Made by a program: the position numbers and the translations under genes. Below are positions 10,556-22,882 of a DNA stretch of 64,000 nt, in pieces (the stretch's first letter is position 1; the number at the start of each line of letters is the position of its first letter). The stretch comes from Trachythela sp. YZ-2020 (taxonomy: Eukaryota; Cnidaria; Anthozoa; Malacalcyonacea; Clavulariidae). Location of the stretch: the NCBI GenBank assembly GCA_016169945.1, contig JADLSH010000395.1, positions 9,204,001 through 9,268,000 of the forward strand, written 5' to 3'. Below the pieces are notes generated by a model. The model ran no database searches. It saw only the letters and a list, made by a program, of their open reading frames with translations, and was not told the origin of the DNA.

Positions 10556-12309
10556 CTAAGATCTAATATCCTATTTTAAAAAATGCGGTTTAGATATATG
10601 AAAATATGAAGCTCGTATATATTTATTAGAGCATTGTTTAGTGTGTTGAGTAAAAACGAGATGAACTAAGTTTAAGACGGTTTTAATCTCAAGAATGAGT
10701 GCTTTAAACCTAGTCCAAACCCATGCACGACATCAAAGGCCAATCATATTGCGTAATCAGCAATCTCGTACCCAGAGTATGTGTCCATTTGCAGGTTAGC
10801 TGGTGGCTAATCAGTAGATCTAGAGTCTAGACATAATGACACCCCAATAATTCTAATTCACCTTCTGTTTCTTCATTGCCCGCATCAGGAACATCAATTG
10901 ACTTTTGCTATTTCCTTTTTCACCTGGGCTTTCTATAATTGGTGGAGAAGCTTCGGTGTGGCTGATTTCTTTGACGATTATGTCATTGTGGTTGTCGGTC
11001 AACCTGGAGCAAGTCTACTCGCAATTAAAAATGTTGCCGAACAATCATAAACTGTTGCATGATTCTTGATCCGGGTGTCCCACAAAAATAAATATTAAAT
11101 TTAACTTACCTTTAGTTCTTAATTCATCTATACTATTTGCCAAAATACACTTAACAGTTCTTGAAATATCCCAAACCTTAAACATTGGCATACTGAGTGT
11201 AGGTCTGTGGTATCGATATATCGCAGCCGCACGATACAAAAACTTTGTCTTGCCTTTGGTTTTATCAGATCAAGATCAGACTGTTTACAAATTCAATGGA
11301 ATTATCAATGTCGAATTATTAAAAAGCCACTTCATGCAACTCGTTGGCGCCAAGCCTTAACAGATGCGAGGGCAAAATTACTCCTTTTTTGACTTTTGCT
11401 ATTTTTAATTCTATATTTTTGCGATTTGTTTATTTTTGTGATTTTTTTTTTCAACTAGTGAAGGCGTACAGGATTTAAATAAGTGATTTAACACATGTTT
11501 TACACTTCAGCTATTACACTGTCACTGTTCGGTTTCAGATTTTCTTAGCCTAGACTATCCACTTTTAAAGTTGGTGATATTGTGTTTGGTTACCACAATT
11601 ATTTGCAAGTATGTTGCTGCAGTTAGTTAAAAAGTTTCCTGTCTGCCGTCAAACATATATTATTTTCGCATATTAAAATGTTTCAATTTGTCACATTTTG
11701 CATGTATTGACAGGCTTTACAATTAATTGGCTTCATAAATCGAGCAACAATTCTGCAGACTCTATATCCTGATATTATTTTAATTTTTTTAAACTTCGAA
11801 GTTTGGTGGTGTTTTTATTTGAAAACATGTACAGATGTTTGAGTAATTGAGTACATGAACCTTTTTACCAGCTGGCACTGATGAAAGTTCCTCTGACAGG
11901 TTGAACTCCCGGTTGATACTGTCAATCAATTCTTGCCAATTTGGATTGCAAAACCGTAAAAGTCTCGTGTAGGAATATATTATAGGAATTTTGGGCATCG
12001 TAATATTGAAGGTAAATGTTAAATTTATATTATAGTCTAAAGAAACCTGCGAATATATATATATAGCCTTGAATATAAGCCCCTGTGGCTGATAATCGGC
12101 CAACCATCCAGTCCATCCTAGTATAATGGGTACATATACTTGTGCATGCAACTATAATTATATATAGTGTATATATAATGAATTGCCCATCGCCTTATCC
12201 ACAAGTTTTGATAAATGTAAAAATAATATCTTCATTTAGTCGCTTTGAACTTTCTTACTAAATCAAAACACACCTCTGTAAAATCACATAATATTATTGC
12301 ACATATTAC
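10556..12309. other. AT-rich intergenic
   Basis: No family is recognised. The ORF at 11789-12151 (-) is 120 residues with no identifiable motif, and I do not call it a gene. Confidence 0.4.
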
Positions 12310-12317
12310 AGTAATAT

Positions 12318-12861
12318 CAGTGGCGTGCTGGCAGGGGGGGCCGGGGGGCCATGGCCCCCCAGCGAATATTTTTTAGGGGGCGCCAAAACATAAATGGGGC
12401 GCTGAAATTGCACAAAATCACACAAAAGCACACACAAGCCTACCTACAACTACAAGCATTACTGTCCAGTCTGTAATATCTCAAAGGATGTAAATTGTTA
12501 ATTGTGAAATGTGAAGTGATTTGGCTTACGATCACTGTCTACTTCATGAATGTTCGCCGTCTATTTTTCTTTGTTTACGAAAAAAACTAAGTCCTTCTAT
12601 AAATTATATATTTATTTAAACTCTTGAATTGCGCATTTTTATTTTTACGATGTTTGTAATTCTCAGAATTCCGTCAAATCGCCTCCCAAAACGCAAGAAA
12701 TGGCATTTTATGGATCCTAAATTTCAAAATTTTCCTGGGGTAGCATGCCCCCGGACTCACCTAGATGTCTCGCGCCTACGACGCTCAACCATACACAAAT
12801 TACAAGGGGGCGCCAAATTTGCAGCTGGCCTCCCCTGGCAAAAAAAGCCAGCACGCCACTG
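12318..12861. mobile_element. hAT-like nonautonomous element, 8-bp target duplication
   Basis: Terminal repeats CAGTGGCGTGCTGGC / GCCAGCACGCCACTG are perfect. They are flanked by a perfect 8-bp duplication AGTAATAT (12310-12317 and 12862-12869), the signature of hAT transposition. The 544-bp body has G-rich and C-rich tracts next to the left end and GGGGGCGCCAAA blocks near both ends. No transposase. Confidence 0.88.
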
Positions 12862-13690
12862 AGTAATATTATGTGATAAAACTAGATAAAATCAACCACA
12901 TGTAAATAGCCCTCTCCTATTGGCTGACAGTAAACAATAAATTAACACAGCTACTTCCGTCCATCTGTAAATAGTCAAACAAAAGGAATTTCTATGGAAA
13001 CGTTTTTCATACCATAATAAATTCAAATTCATTTCAATAGCAAATCACATTCGCAACCACTAGCGCAACCAAACTTCTATTACCTGAAGCAGGCGACGAA
13101 GCATCGTAAATTTTCTGTGTAAGGCTGTAAACAACCTAATTAGAACAAAATCTTCCTAATATACTTTATCTTTTAATAGTTATATAAAAAATCGAAACCT
13201 TTCAACACTTAACAGCAACTAGCAAATATGAATACACTTTGCACACAAACAAACAATGTTTTGTTTTTTTTTGTTCTACAATGGCTACATATTAACTCGA
13301 GGACAGTGAAATACTAAAATTGCGCACTCATCATGAAATATGCAGTCTTTCTCTAACAAGATTTCAGCAGGGATAAGAAGAAAAAAAACGATTGGAAAGC
13401 ATGTACAGTACAATGCAACTATGACCAGCTTTTATGAAGGGTGAGGCTCATTGACATTGAATAATTCATGAAGAAAGTTTAATGAGTTGTTGTATATACT
13501 GTCAATGATCTAATAAACATCCTGGGGCTGGGTTTCTATTTAATTTTCATAATTTATGAGCTGGAGAGAGTGGCAGACGAGAGCTTCAATTAGAAAAGGG
13601 TGTCTATTCTTACTTACGGCAGTTTTACATTTGAACAACATTTTCCAGCATCTTAGCTTGCATGCAGAGTGAACAAAAACTAGTACTGTC

Positions 13691-14088
13691 TAGTGATTGA
13701 CCGATAATCGGTATCGGGCCGATTTTTGCCTTATCGGCAGACAATCGGCATCGGTAGAATTATCAGTATTTCCGATTGTGTTAAACCGATTGTTGAGAAA
13801 ATATGCACTTTAAAAATTATATACATTGCGCGTGTTGATACACATTGTGTGTTCATAGACAATGTTCGTACATATATAATGCGTGAAACGTGTCATTTAT
13901 GAACTGTTTTAACGAACTTTGGTTGCAGTAACATGTTACGTTGGAAATTATTACTAAAAATTCGAAATGAATGACATCACCTTTACTCGGTCGACTGACA
14001 TTATGACATCATTATAAAATCGGTATCGAGTAGATTGTTGCATGAATAATCGGTAATTTCCGATTGAGGCACAATCGGTCAATCACTA
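13691..14088. mobile_element. hAT-like MITE, TIR TAGTGATTGACCGAT
   Basis: Ends TAGTGATTGACCGAT and the near-complementary CGGTCAATCACTA are flanked by a perfect 8-bp duplication GTACTGTC (13683-13690 and 14089-14096). The subterminal parts are rich in repeated CCGAT/ATCGG motifs, which could be transposase-binding sites. The 398-bp body lacks an ORF. Confidence 0.88.
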
Positions 14089-14344
14089 GTACTGTCAAAA
14101 CTCTTCAACTTGCATAGCCATTACACTCCATTACTCATTACACTTGCGTTTAAACACTAATAAGTTTTTTACTCTATTATAGTAATTATGTTTAATTGAT
14201 TAAATCTAATTAACGCAGAAAGGGAGCGTCCAAGGGGGCATTACTAAAAACATTCACGTCATCATATGCCTATAATAAACTAATGATTACCATTAACTGA
14301 TACTTAATACACTGATATTTGGTTTAGAAATTTATGCCCTCAAA

Positions 14345-14770
14345 ATGAATGACTCAACCATTGGCATTGTAAGCAATCTTAGAATAACAGAAGTCGAAAA
14401 AGGTTTGAATAATGAAACAACGGCTTTGGAAATTTTGGCAAAGTTTCGACCTATAGTTTTCAATGCTCTGACAAGACAGGAAAATTATAAACTGAAGACG
14501 AAGTGAACACGCGATTTCAAAGTCTCTCCTTCCAAGCGATTTTAAAGACTGGAAGCCTCTTGTATCAAAAGGTGATGGTAAATGTCTTTACAATTCAATT
14601 TCAATTTTGTTATTGGGTAATGAATCGCTTTCTGGTATTTTACGTACTTTAACTGCTGCTGAGTTGATTGGTCACGCTGACTCTTATGCTAAACATCCAC
14701 AATTGTCACAAAGCGCTGATGCGTCCAGTTAAAAAATGTGGACATTCGAGTTGGCCGAATTTGAGACATT
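14345..14770 (+). pseudogene. OTU-like cysteine protease fragment
   Basis: An ATG-initiated segment (MNDSTIGIVSNLRITEVEKG) stops at about 14506. The same protein resumes in another frame with SKGDGKCLYNSISILLLGNE and then LRTLTAAELIGHADSYAKHP. DGxCLYN is the OTU catalytic-cysteine motif (Asp, Gly, Cys). OTU proteins cleave ubiquitin chains, but many invertebrate genomes carry dispersed OTU copies linked to mobile DNA. The His-containing end of the domain is not seen. The frameshift and truncation point to a pseudogene; a missed intron is possible. Confidence 0.65.
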
Positions 14771-17700
14771 TTATGCCAAGCGTGGATTGCATATATTCGT
14801 AGTTTATTTGATGCAGCTACTGCAGAAACCACAACATTTGCAGATAGAGACAATTGCCCGGCCGATGAACTAATGCCCGGCCCGGAGGGATTTTGCAAGT
14901 ACTAATGCCTGGCCCCAGGGCAAAGAAACTTTGCAAACGCCCAGGGTAGCCGGGGTATGTGCAATGCTAGAATTCACCGATGCATGTAGACTAATTAAAC
15001 ATTGTCTGTACAAACTTGGATGTTTGTAACAAACATTTGAGTTTAAATTTGCTCAGCCAAGCAACATTCGGCTAGTTGAACATGATTGGCCGACCAGATT
15101 AATACCATCCTGTCAAATACTCTTGGCAAACATAAATGTTTCACATGAGATAACATATAAATATTAAGTTTACTGGCCACCATTTAAGCATTTTTTTAAT
15201 TGTACCCCCTTCCTCCTTTTTTAGCAGTATGCAAAGTGAATACAGTATGTAAAAATAGGTACGTTGTAGCGTACGCTTAATGCAGTTAAAATGTATGAAA
15301 TTACCATCTTATTATAAAGACAGTCTATTATATATCACACAAATATACAGTTTCTAAATACTTTAATTAGCGAATACTTTGATTTCATAGCAAATCTGAT
15401 GCGTCAATCAGTCCTGGGAAGTTGTTATAATATATAATTGAAAAATGTTCATATTGATATTTTGCAATATAATTTGTAAGTAAAAAAGTTTATTAACAGT
15501 ATGTGATATCTCTTAGACGATTTCTTTGTGTTCCCCACTGGTCCAATAAACAAGATTTCTTTGTGTTTCCCACTGGTCCAATGAACAAGATTTATTTGTG
15601 TTCCCCACTGGAGCAATTCTGCAGTGTGTTTAAGCACACTCTGCTAGCAGGGTAATCCAGCATTATCATGTGAGCAAAGTAATGTTTTGCTAATTTCCTC
15701 ATGAATTATTAATGATATTGGATATGTCAGCTTTATAAAGAAAGTGAGGCGATTTGTCAGAAAATTAAATAACCATAATTTGTCAAGCTTTATAGATAGC
15801 CACCTCCTGCAACCCTTAAAGTTAAAGTCAATGGCATGTTTTGTTTTTAAAATGCACATTTATACATTAAAACCATTTCAATTTATTTCCTTTCTAGGAT
15901 ATATTAAATTGAGAAATTGATGAAATAAATGTAAAATCACTTTACTGTAATTAATTTCCTTTATAGGATATAAATCAGAAAAGTATTGATGAAATAGTCT
16001 GACTAATTGCATAATTTAATTGTCATTGAAGCTTCAAAAATAAATGAGATTTATAGCCTTGATCGAGGCCTTGATAAACAATAAATAGTCTCACCGATTG
16101 AACACAGTAAAATAAAATAAAATACAATAAATGTCGGTAAAATACAATAATACATAAATACAAATATTTTTATAGCAAATAATGCAAATAATAAATGCAT
16201 GCTGCAACATACAGTGTCTGATATCAACTAACATTTCGATCATATATTTGTAATTTAAACTGATAAATTCGAAACAAGATCCTGTATTTTATACTTTACT
16301 GAAAATGTGAGACTGTGTATGCTCTACAATTAAAAACAGCTTACCTCAATACTGAAGAAACTATACATGTACTATGTACAACCCATGTAAATAGATCTAG
16401 TCTAGAACCTAGAAGGCGTATTATTCAAGTTATTTTATCTGGTGTGTGGGTGACTTATTTTGGACGATGGTGCAAGCCTGAATATTGTGGATATATTTTG
16501 GATATATGTTTTACACTAAGAACTCAATCAAATGGTTTTGCAGTCGAACGTTAGAATTTTGCAGTTTTCATGTCTTCGGTTCAGTGCATGCTATGTAGAT
16601 GAAAATACCACCGTTCGATTCAGTGTTTTACAATCTCTTTAGAGAAGTAAATTGTGTTTGTTTACAACGCTACAAGGTCTATTTAGTCCCTTTCAAACAC
16701 CTCTGTAGTTGTATTTGTTTACAAAGTAACAATAATACAAACTAATTAAATATTCATTTCGCTTTCATACCTTTGGTTTACACACTACAAACTCGTAAAT
16801 ACCACCATTCGACGGGGATTTCCAATCCCTTTAGTTTGATACCATTGTTGTAATCATAGGACATAATCTAGCCCTTTTACGGCAATTCTCGTGAAAATAT
16901 ATTATTTGACCTTATTTTGGTTTTGTCGGCGCACACTCGGACAGCTTCGGAACCTAAAATCTCCGTGACTTTGCACCCTAGCATATTGAAAGTACCGGCA
17001 ATCAATTCCTCGTGATGTCACATGCGACTTTCAAAAAATACAAAAAAATAGTTCTACTTCTTCAAATGCTATGAAACTTTCCAATAATATTCCTTTTTAT
17101 ATGAGCTATAATTTGTGTATTAATACTTGCTCGAAAATAATAAATCTTGCCCTGGCAATTCCGATTTATTTCAACAATAATTGTAAAGTTTTTATATAAT
17201 TTATGAACATGTATGCAAATTAATTTGGAAATTAATATGTAATATGAACCAGGACAAACTAAATATAATTTTAAAGAGCAAGTCATAAGCTATCGAATGA
17301 CATGTGGCCTGTTGCAGAGATATAAATAAACCTGTCTGGAGATATTTACATTTGAAACAACTGATCGTAATTACTGTATCTGCATGTTTTCTTCAATTCA
17401 TCGTTTTTTGGGTGTCACAAACTTGCACTTCCACAGACACCCATATACCTTCACCAATGATTATGCCACCTCACCCTGAATATTCAAAATGGCCGTAACA
17501 GGCTTTAATTACACGTTCGAAGCCTACATGAACTGTTCATTCTAGTTCCTTTGCATATTGACGTTATTGTTAGCATGTTATTGTTGGTGAAATCGCTGGA
17601 ATTATAGGCTAATGCTACCATATTATATTGGTTTTGTTCCATTACACTTTCTATTAGTCAGAATACAAGTATTTAACGACTATAACCACGCGACCATAAT

Positions 17701-18505
17701 TTACATTAAAACCTAAACTTGTAGTACCTTTTTCAATTAATTCCTTACTATTGGGTCAGGAACTTCCTCAATATTGGGGTAAATTCCTTTGGCAATATAG
17801 CAACATATGCCACAACCTAAAAATCCTCACAATGATAGTCGTGAGCATTTGACGAACAGTTCGAAAATCATCGTTTTGCAAAGCACAGAAGTTGCATCTT
17901 ATAACACAACGAAGTGAAGTGCCTATAAAAGTGTACAATAGGAACAATTATATAGCTAATTGTAGTAATTATTTAGACAGGATGCCAAAAATGGCTGTCC
18001 AAAAAATACCATGGTTGTGGCTAACAATTTTGGTGGCGGTGGTAAAATACAGTACATTGAAATTGAAATCAATTGTCAGATGCTCATAATTCAGTGTGTT
18101 TTCGACGAAAAGGCATTGAAAGGTATGCAATAGCTAAAAAGCAAACAGCTAACAACTCTCAAAGTATTCAAGAAATATAAGTTTATAAGTTGCCAATTAA
18201 AGAAAATATTTTGTTGGGCCATCCATGACCGTCTATTAATTTATTAATGGAATTTTGTTGCCAGGAAGGAAAACAGATTATCTAGGCCTGGTTGGACGGC
18301 CGCCTGTTGGATGGCCACTTAGGGCGAATTAACGATTTTGAAGCAAGCACATCTTTTATTTGCTCAGCTTTTATGAAATATTTTAAAACCATTCTATACT
18401 TCTATATATTTAATTATGTTATTATTGGTTAGAGCATTATCATTTTCAGTCACTGGAGTAGAGAAATACTGAAAAATTAAACAGAACAAAACAAACAATA
18501 ATATA
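14771..18505. other. Long AT-rich non-coding stretch
   Basis: No gene family is recognised in 3.7 kb. A three-copy tandem repeat is present at 15516-15614. Imperfect duplications occur around 15885-15965 (TTATTTCCTTTCTAGGATAT and TTAATTTCCTTTATAGGATAT). A short GC-richer patch with repeated GCCCGG/GGCCC lies at 14850-14950. ORFs at 16315, 17062, 17304 and 17892 look like chance. Confidence 0.45.
15516..15614 (+). repeat. Tandem repeat, about 36-bp unit, three copies
   Basis: Units share GATTTCTTTGTGTTCCCCAC followed by TGGTCCAAT. The third copy is slightly diverged. The array lies in non-coding sequence. Confidence 0.7.
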
Positions 18506-18931
18506 TCAAAATTGCAGGAGGTACATACTTGTTAGGATACTATTATCTTGACATATTGCTCTTAAGAGCAGATGAAGAAACTCCCTTTGTGGACCTCCTT
18601 TATCAATGGCATCTTCTTCAAGTAAATTCGCGAATCTTACTTTCAAAACACTGGTCTTAGCCATGAATGATCTTCTTTTGAAAAAGGCTTTAGCTGTGTC
18701 CCAAATTCGTAATCTACTAACAACGATGCGTCTTGGATTGCCAGTCAAAACTTTTGCAACATGATCTTTAACAGAATTCACCATTGCAGCTTCAGTTGTG
18801 TCTTGTAATGATACACTGTTCTCTTCAGTTTCAATGATATCTTGAAATTCTCTTAAGCTGAACTCAATGGCTTCATCAACTGCCTCTGTTTCAGTTAAGC
18901 CCACAGGTCTGTAATTACCAATTTGTCCCAC
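18506..18931 (-). pseudogene. HECT-like domain fragment (N-lobe start)
   Basis: The 141-residue reading contains an acidic linker, then a segment like the beginning of a HECT ubiquitin-ligase domain: VLKVRFA followed by EDAIDKGGPQREFLHLLLRAICQDN. A GTATGT donor lies near its 3' end, so this may be an exon. The catalytic C-lobe is absent downstream. HECT domains transfer ubiquitin from E2 to substrate through a C-lobe Cys. The form here resembles the G2E3-like proteins that are amplified in invertebrate genomes. Sequence upstream of 18931 has no matching exon that I could find. Confidence 0.65.
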
Positions 18932-19003
18932 TGTATTTGAGTTTTGTGTATATACCCCCTGGTTGCATATATTTCAGGGATGTTTGAGAGGGGATATGGG
19001 GCC

Positions 19004-19320
19004 TTAACTCTTTCTGGTCGGTCGCATTTTAATTATGTTGTCGCAAGAGCACTTTGAGTACGATCTCCTTTGCAAAATATTTACCCCCTGGCAATGAAAT
19101 TAACACCATTGGAATCCTTACAAAATAAGCTTTTTAACAGTGGGCTATTTTGCCGACTAAACATTACAGAATCAAAAATACTAAAAGTTTAATCCCAAAC
19201 GTACCTCCAGTCATACTTCAGTTCAACTCAAACAATCTTTAATATCTTCTCATATGTTTATTATATCGACAGACTTCTAATGGTCGAAATTTAGCTTTAT
19301 CTGATGTTTTATTTGCAAAC
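19004..19320 (+). mobile_element. TTAA-type element end, inverted copy of 8565-8876
   Basis: It begins TTAACTCTTTCTGGTCGG and matches the right 310 bp of the insertion at 7908-8872 in opposite orientation, with few mismatches. No complementary second end was found nearby, so the copy is truncated or its other end has decayed. It abuts a decayed minus-strand reading at 19321-20060. Confidence 0.7.
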
Positions 19321-20060
19321 TTGGCTGCGACACGCATAAAAGAAATCTTTTATTTTGAATTTTTTTTTTGCTCTTCTGCTGCAGATTCATGTTCATTTTT
19401 CCCAACTTGATCAATGACATCAGTAATAATGTCAGTATCCAATAAATTGTTTTCATCCATGGTCATATTACTCTCATCATCGTTCTCTTTCTCTGATACT
19501 GGGCTTCTAGAATTTCTAGAATATGACTTTCCAAGCCATTCCTTAGCTCCTTAAAACAAACTTGTCTTCGGTGTCTGAAATATTCATGGCAATACTTGTA
19601 TCAGGGAATGCGACTATGTAACCCCTTTCCGCCTGAAATCGTCTCTGTCAAATGATTTACGTTTTGCTATTGCAGCAGAGTGAACTTCTTCATAAGTGGC
19701 CTTGTCAGAATTTTTCAGGGGCCAAGACCTTCAGGCGCCAAAGGCCTTTAATTCATCTGCAACATACTCCATTAAACCAATGTTTATTGTTACCTCATAT
19801 GCTTTAGGTTTCGCACTTTTTTTTGCTTTAAAATGAGACTTTCGTCCGACTTACGTTTAGCAAACTGTTCATAAGTTGGCAACAATGTTTGTGATTTTCC
19901 ATGTTACATGATTCCGTATGACACAGACTTGAACACCTGCCTCGGCTCTTCTTTGGCTTTGTCTGCTGTTCTACCACAAAGCCAGTGCAAACTGTTCACC
20001 ACAAATTAAAGGACTCTTGAACAAGGCAACCACAAGCAGAACAATACATCTTATGAATAA
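19321..20060 (-). pseudogene. Decayed protein-coding remnant of unknown family
   Basis: Minus-strand frames contain protein-like pieces interrupted by stops: a Cys-rich piece near 20050-19900 (CSACGCLVQESFNLW, then KKSRGRCSSLC) and an acidic piece near 19470-19380 (DDESNMTMDENNLLD). It could belong to a transposase linked to the TTAA element, but I recognise no catalytic motif. Function not assigned. Confidence 0.35.
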
Positions 20061-20175
20061 TTCAGTGTTTAAATTGGACTAAACCAGGTTTCTCTACTGC
20101 AGATCGAGTGCAGCTCACAGTCATAGATGCCACAGTGCAGCACTGCAGCCATATCAATGCATCGAAAAAATAACG

Positions 20176-20376
20176 GTGCACTGAGATAATATTGTTGTGC
20201 ACTGAGAAATATTGTTGTGCACTGCGAAGATATTGTTGTGCACTGCGAAAATATTGTTGTACCCGGAGAAGATATTGTTGTGGACTGCGAAAATATTGGT
20301 GTGCACTGAGAAGATATTTTTGTGCACTGCGAAAATATTGTTGTGCACTGAGAAAATATTGTTGTGCATTGCAAAA
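20176..20376 (+). repeat. 21-bp minisatellite, about nine units
   Basis: Units of the form GTGCACTGMGAARATATTGTT repeat head to tail with few changes; one is 20 bp. Because 21 is a multiple of three, several frames stay open and create repetitive heptapeptide ORFs on both strands, which are artefacts. Positions alternate between GAG and GCG variants, suggesting a 42-bp higher-order unit. Related GTGCATTGCA words continue to about 20440. Confidence 0.85.
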
Positions 20377-20869
20377 CCTTTAACTGTCTCAACAAAATAT
20401 TGCAGTGCATTGCAAATTACTGTTGTGCATTGCATATATGGGCCACCGTACATTTGTATCTGGCATGCAAAGTTGCGAGAGCATTCTGTGCAGTGTGCAC
20501 AGACTGTGTACATTTCGAACTTTAATTAAATACTTGCGAAACATTTGGTTTTATGAAATAATGCACCAAAATCTTATTTAATAATGATACCACTTGTGTG
20601 TATTCGTGAACAGAGGCTGGACATGTAATTAATATTTGGGGCTAATGAATGTCATTTAAGTCACAAACAACTTTCGTTTTTGGTATTCGCCCCTATTTTT
20701 CGCCACTGAGTTAACAGGGTTTATAGACACTCTAGTATACAGCGCAGATTATTGTTTCAGCCACGGCGTAACATCGATCTTTCACACTTGCATGCCAGAT
20801 CGAATATGCATTGCAAAATAAAGCGCATGCATGTATGCATTGTGTCCAGACCACATAGCGTATTGTATA

Positions 20870-21565
20870 ATCATGATGGGATCTTGGCCGGCAAGATTAC
20901 CCAAGATCATGGCAAGAATATTGTAGGATCTTTGCAAGATTGAAATAAAACCTTGGTAAGATCATGGTGAGATCTTGGCAAGATCTTCCAACATCTTGGC
21001 AAGAATATTATAGGATCTTGGTAAGATTGTAATAGGATCTTGGTAAGATCATTGTGGGATCATGGCAAAATCTTCCATGATCATGGCAAGAAAAGGATAG
21101 AATGTTGACAAGATTGTTATAGGATCATGGCAAGATCATGGCGGGACTTGGTATGATCATGGTGGGATCATGGCAAGATTATTCAAGATCTTGGCAAGAT
21201 TACTCAAGAGACAATGTAGCATGCTATATACTGTACAAACAAGCCTAAATTAATGTTACTTCATGGTGGGATCATGGCAATTTTACGATAGGATCTTGGC
21301 AAGACTGTAATAGGATATTGGCAAGATTATTATGGGATCATGGCAAGATCTTCCACAATCATGGCAAGAAAAGGATAGAATCTTGGCAAGATCATGGTGT
21401 GATCTTGCCATGGTCATGGTGGATCATGGCAAGATTACTCAAGATCATGGCAAGATTACCATAGGATCTTGCCAAGATTGTGATGGGATTTTTGGCAAGA
21501 TCATGGTGGGATCTTGGCAAGATATTGGCAAAAATATCATAGGATCTTGACAAGATCATGCTTGG
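20870..21565 (+). repeat. Degenerate satellite of GATC(A/T)TGGCAAGAT words
   Basis: About 700 bp is built almost entirely from GATCATGG, GATCTTGGCAAGAT, GGATCTTGG and ATTAC/TCAAGATC blocks, in variable order and spacing. A short non-repeat interruption lies at about 21210-21260. The local ORFs at 20752 and 21332 are by-products of the repeat. Confidence 0.85.
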
Positions 21566-21784
21566 GGCTTGACAATATCAATGTATTACGCATGCAAAAC
21601 GGTTACCCCAGTTTCCGCTCGTAATACAAAAGTATACAAAATTTACCAACTTCACAGAGCTATATTTTCCACATTTTACAACATTTCGCAACCAAACTTT
21701 GCAATTTTACTAAACTTAGGATGCTCTTCCCAGCTGTACTGATACAATTTCCTAGTTCAAAAGTTAGTCTAATAGGGGAATGGT

Positions 21785-22882
21785 CCATTACGAAGAGTTA
21801 ATTCGATACTATTTTTACAAAGGTTTCACTTACGAAGAAAGTTTCTTTCTGAACATCACAATAAAGAAATGAGTCTTAGCACCTTAAAGAGACATATAAA
21901 ACAACTTGGGTTGCGAAGACGCAATGCTGAGTATGATATTGAATTGGTTAGAAATGCAATAAAGAAATGAGTCTTAGCACCTTAAAGAGACATATAAAAC
22001 AACTTGGGTTGCGAAGACGCAATGCTGAGTATGATATTGAATTGGTTAGAAATGCAATTGTATCACTACTAGAGGGCCCTGACGCACCGTTCGATCTGGC
22101 ATACGCTCCAATTGAATGGAATGAGAACACCAAGATTGGTTGTTGAAATGCTACTTTGTGAAATTGATCCAGAAGGAGTATCTGAGAGAAGAAGGCATTG
22201 ACTGAGAAGACGAATTATGCCTGCCATTGTGATGGTTACGACAAGCTCAAACCATTCGGATTTCCCATTTATGGGTGCATAGATGGGTGGAGCCGAAAAA
22301 TCATATGGTTTGTATGTAACCCATTAAAATAGTCTTCCAAGTAACATTGCCAAGTACTATCTTGAAGCAGTCACAGCATGCAACGGTTGTCCAATTAATC
22401 TTGTGACAGATTTAGGGACAGAAAATCCTAACAGCCACAGGTATGTCCCTTCACCACGGATTGAAGGATGGTGGTAATTTCTCAGCAAGAACCAGACATC
22501 ATGGTGGGTAAACTTCTTTAATGATTTAATTTACGACAGGCAGTGTGAATTTGGCAGACCATTAGAGAAAGAGTGCCTTTGGTTTTCCTTTGCCAGATTG
22601 TTACAAAAACATCTTGATGAGACATGTGAGCACTGAACACACACTACATCCAAAAATCGCACCATGACACAGTAAGTGGACGACCATCTGCATTGTACTA
22701 TTTGCCATCTACGTATGGCGGTATGCCAAACCTTCTTTTACCAAATACCCGATGATCAGATGAACTATGCCAGTTTGGTGGAAACACAGGAGGATAATAT
22801 CTACCAAGAGTACTTCAATTATGTTATGCAGAACACCCAAAGGGGGTTTCCCCAAAGGGAATTTTTTTATAGGAAATACTGA
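21785..22882 (+). pseudogene. Integrase-core (DDE) protein, decayed copy 1
   Basis: The N-terminal part reads EELIRYYFYKGFTYEESFF, then STLKRHIKQLGLRRRN, a helix-turn-helix region typical of these proteins. A 98-bp tandem duplication breaks the frame. Further on are CDGYDKLKPFGFP, GCIDGWSRKIIW (catalytic Asp strand), VTDLGTEN (second Asp), YVPSPRIEGWW (Glu region) and a C-terminal part with ALYYLPSTYGGMP. This metazoan family is a transposon-derived integrase related to rve-fold nucleases. Multiple stops and shifts make it non-functional. Intact relatives are around 400 residues. Confidence 0.75.
21861..22056 (+). repeat. 98-bp perfect tandem duplication inside the integrase pseudogene
   Basis: The block beginning ATAAAGAAATGAGTC at 21861 recurs from 21959 and is essentially identical, so the duplication is recent. 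Its length is not a multiple of three, so it shifts the reading frame. Confidence 0.85.

Noticed and set aside
11789..12151. 120-residue ORF as a gene
   Set aside because: No recognisable motif, AT-rich composition, and no splice or neighbour support.
13691..14088. Tc1/mariner assignment for the TAGTGATTGACCG element
   Set aside because: The perfect 8-bp flanking duplication fits hAT and not a TA target.
20069..20529. Protein with heptapeptide repeats in the minisatellite
   Set aside because: Open in several frames on both strands only because the DNA repeat unit is 21 bp.
20870..21565. CRISPR-like array
   Set aside because: No constant repeat with unique spacers; words overlap and shuffle, and the context is an animal genome.
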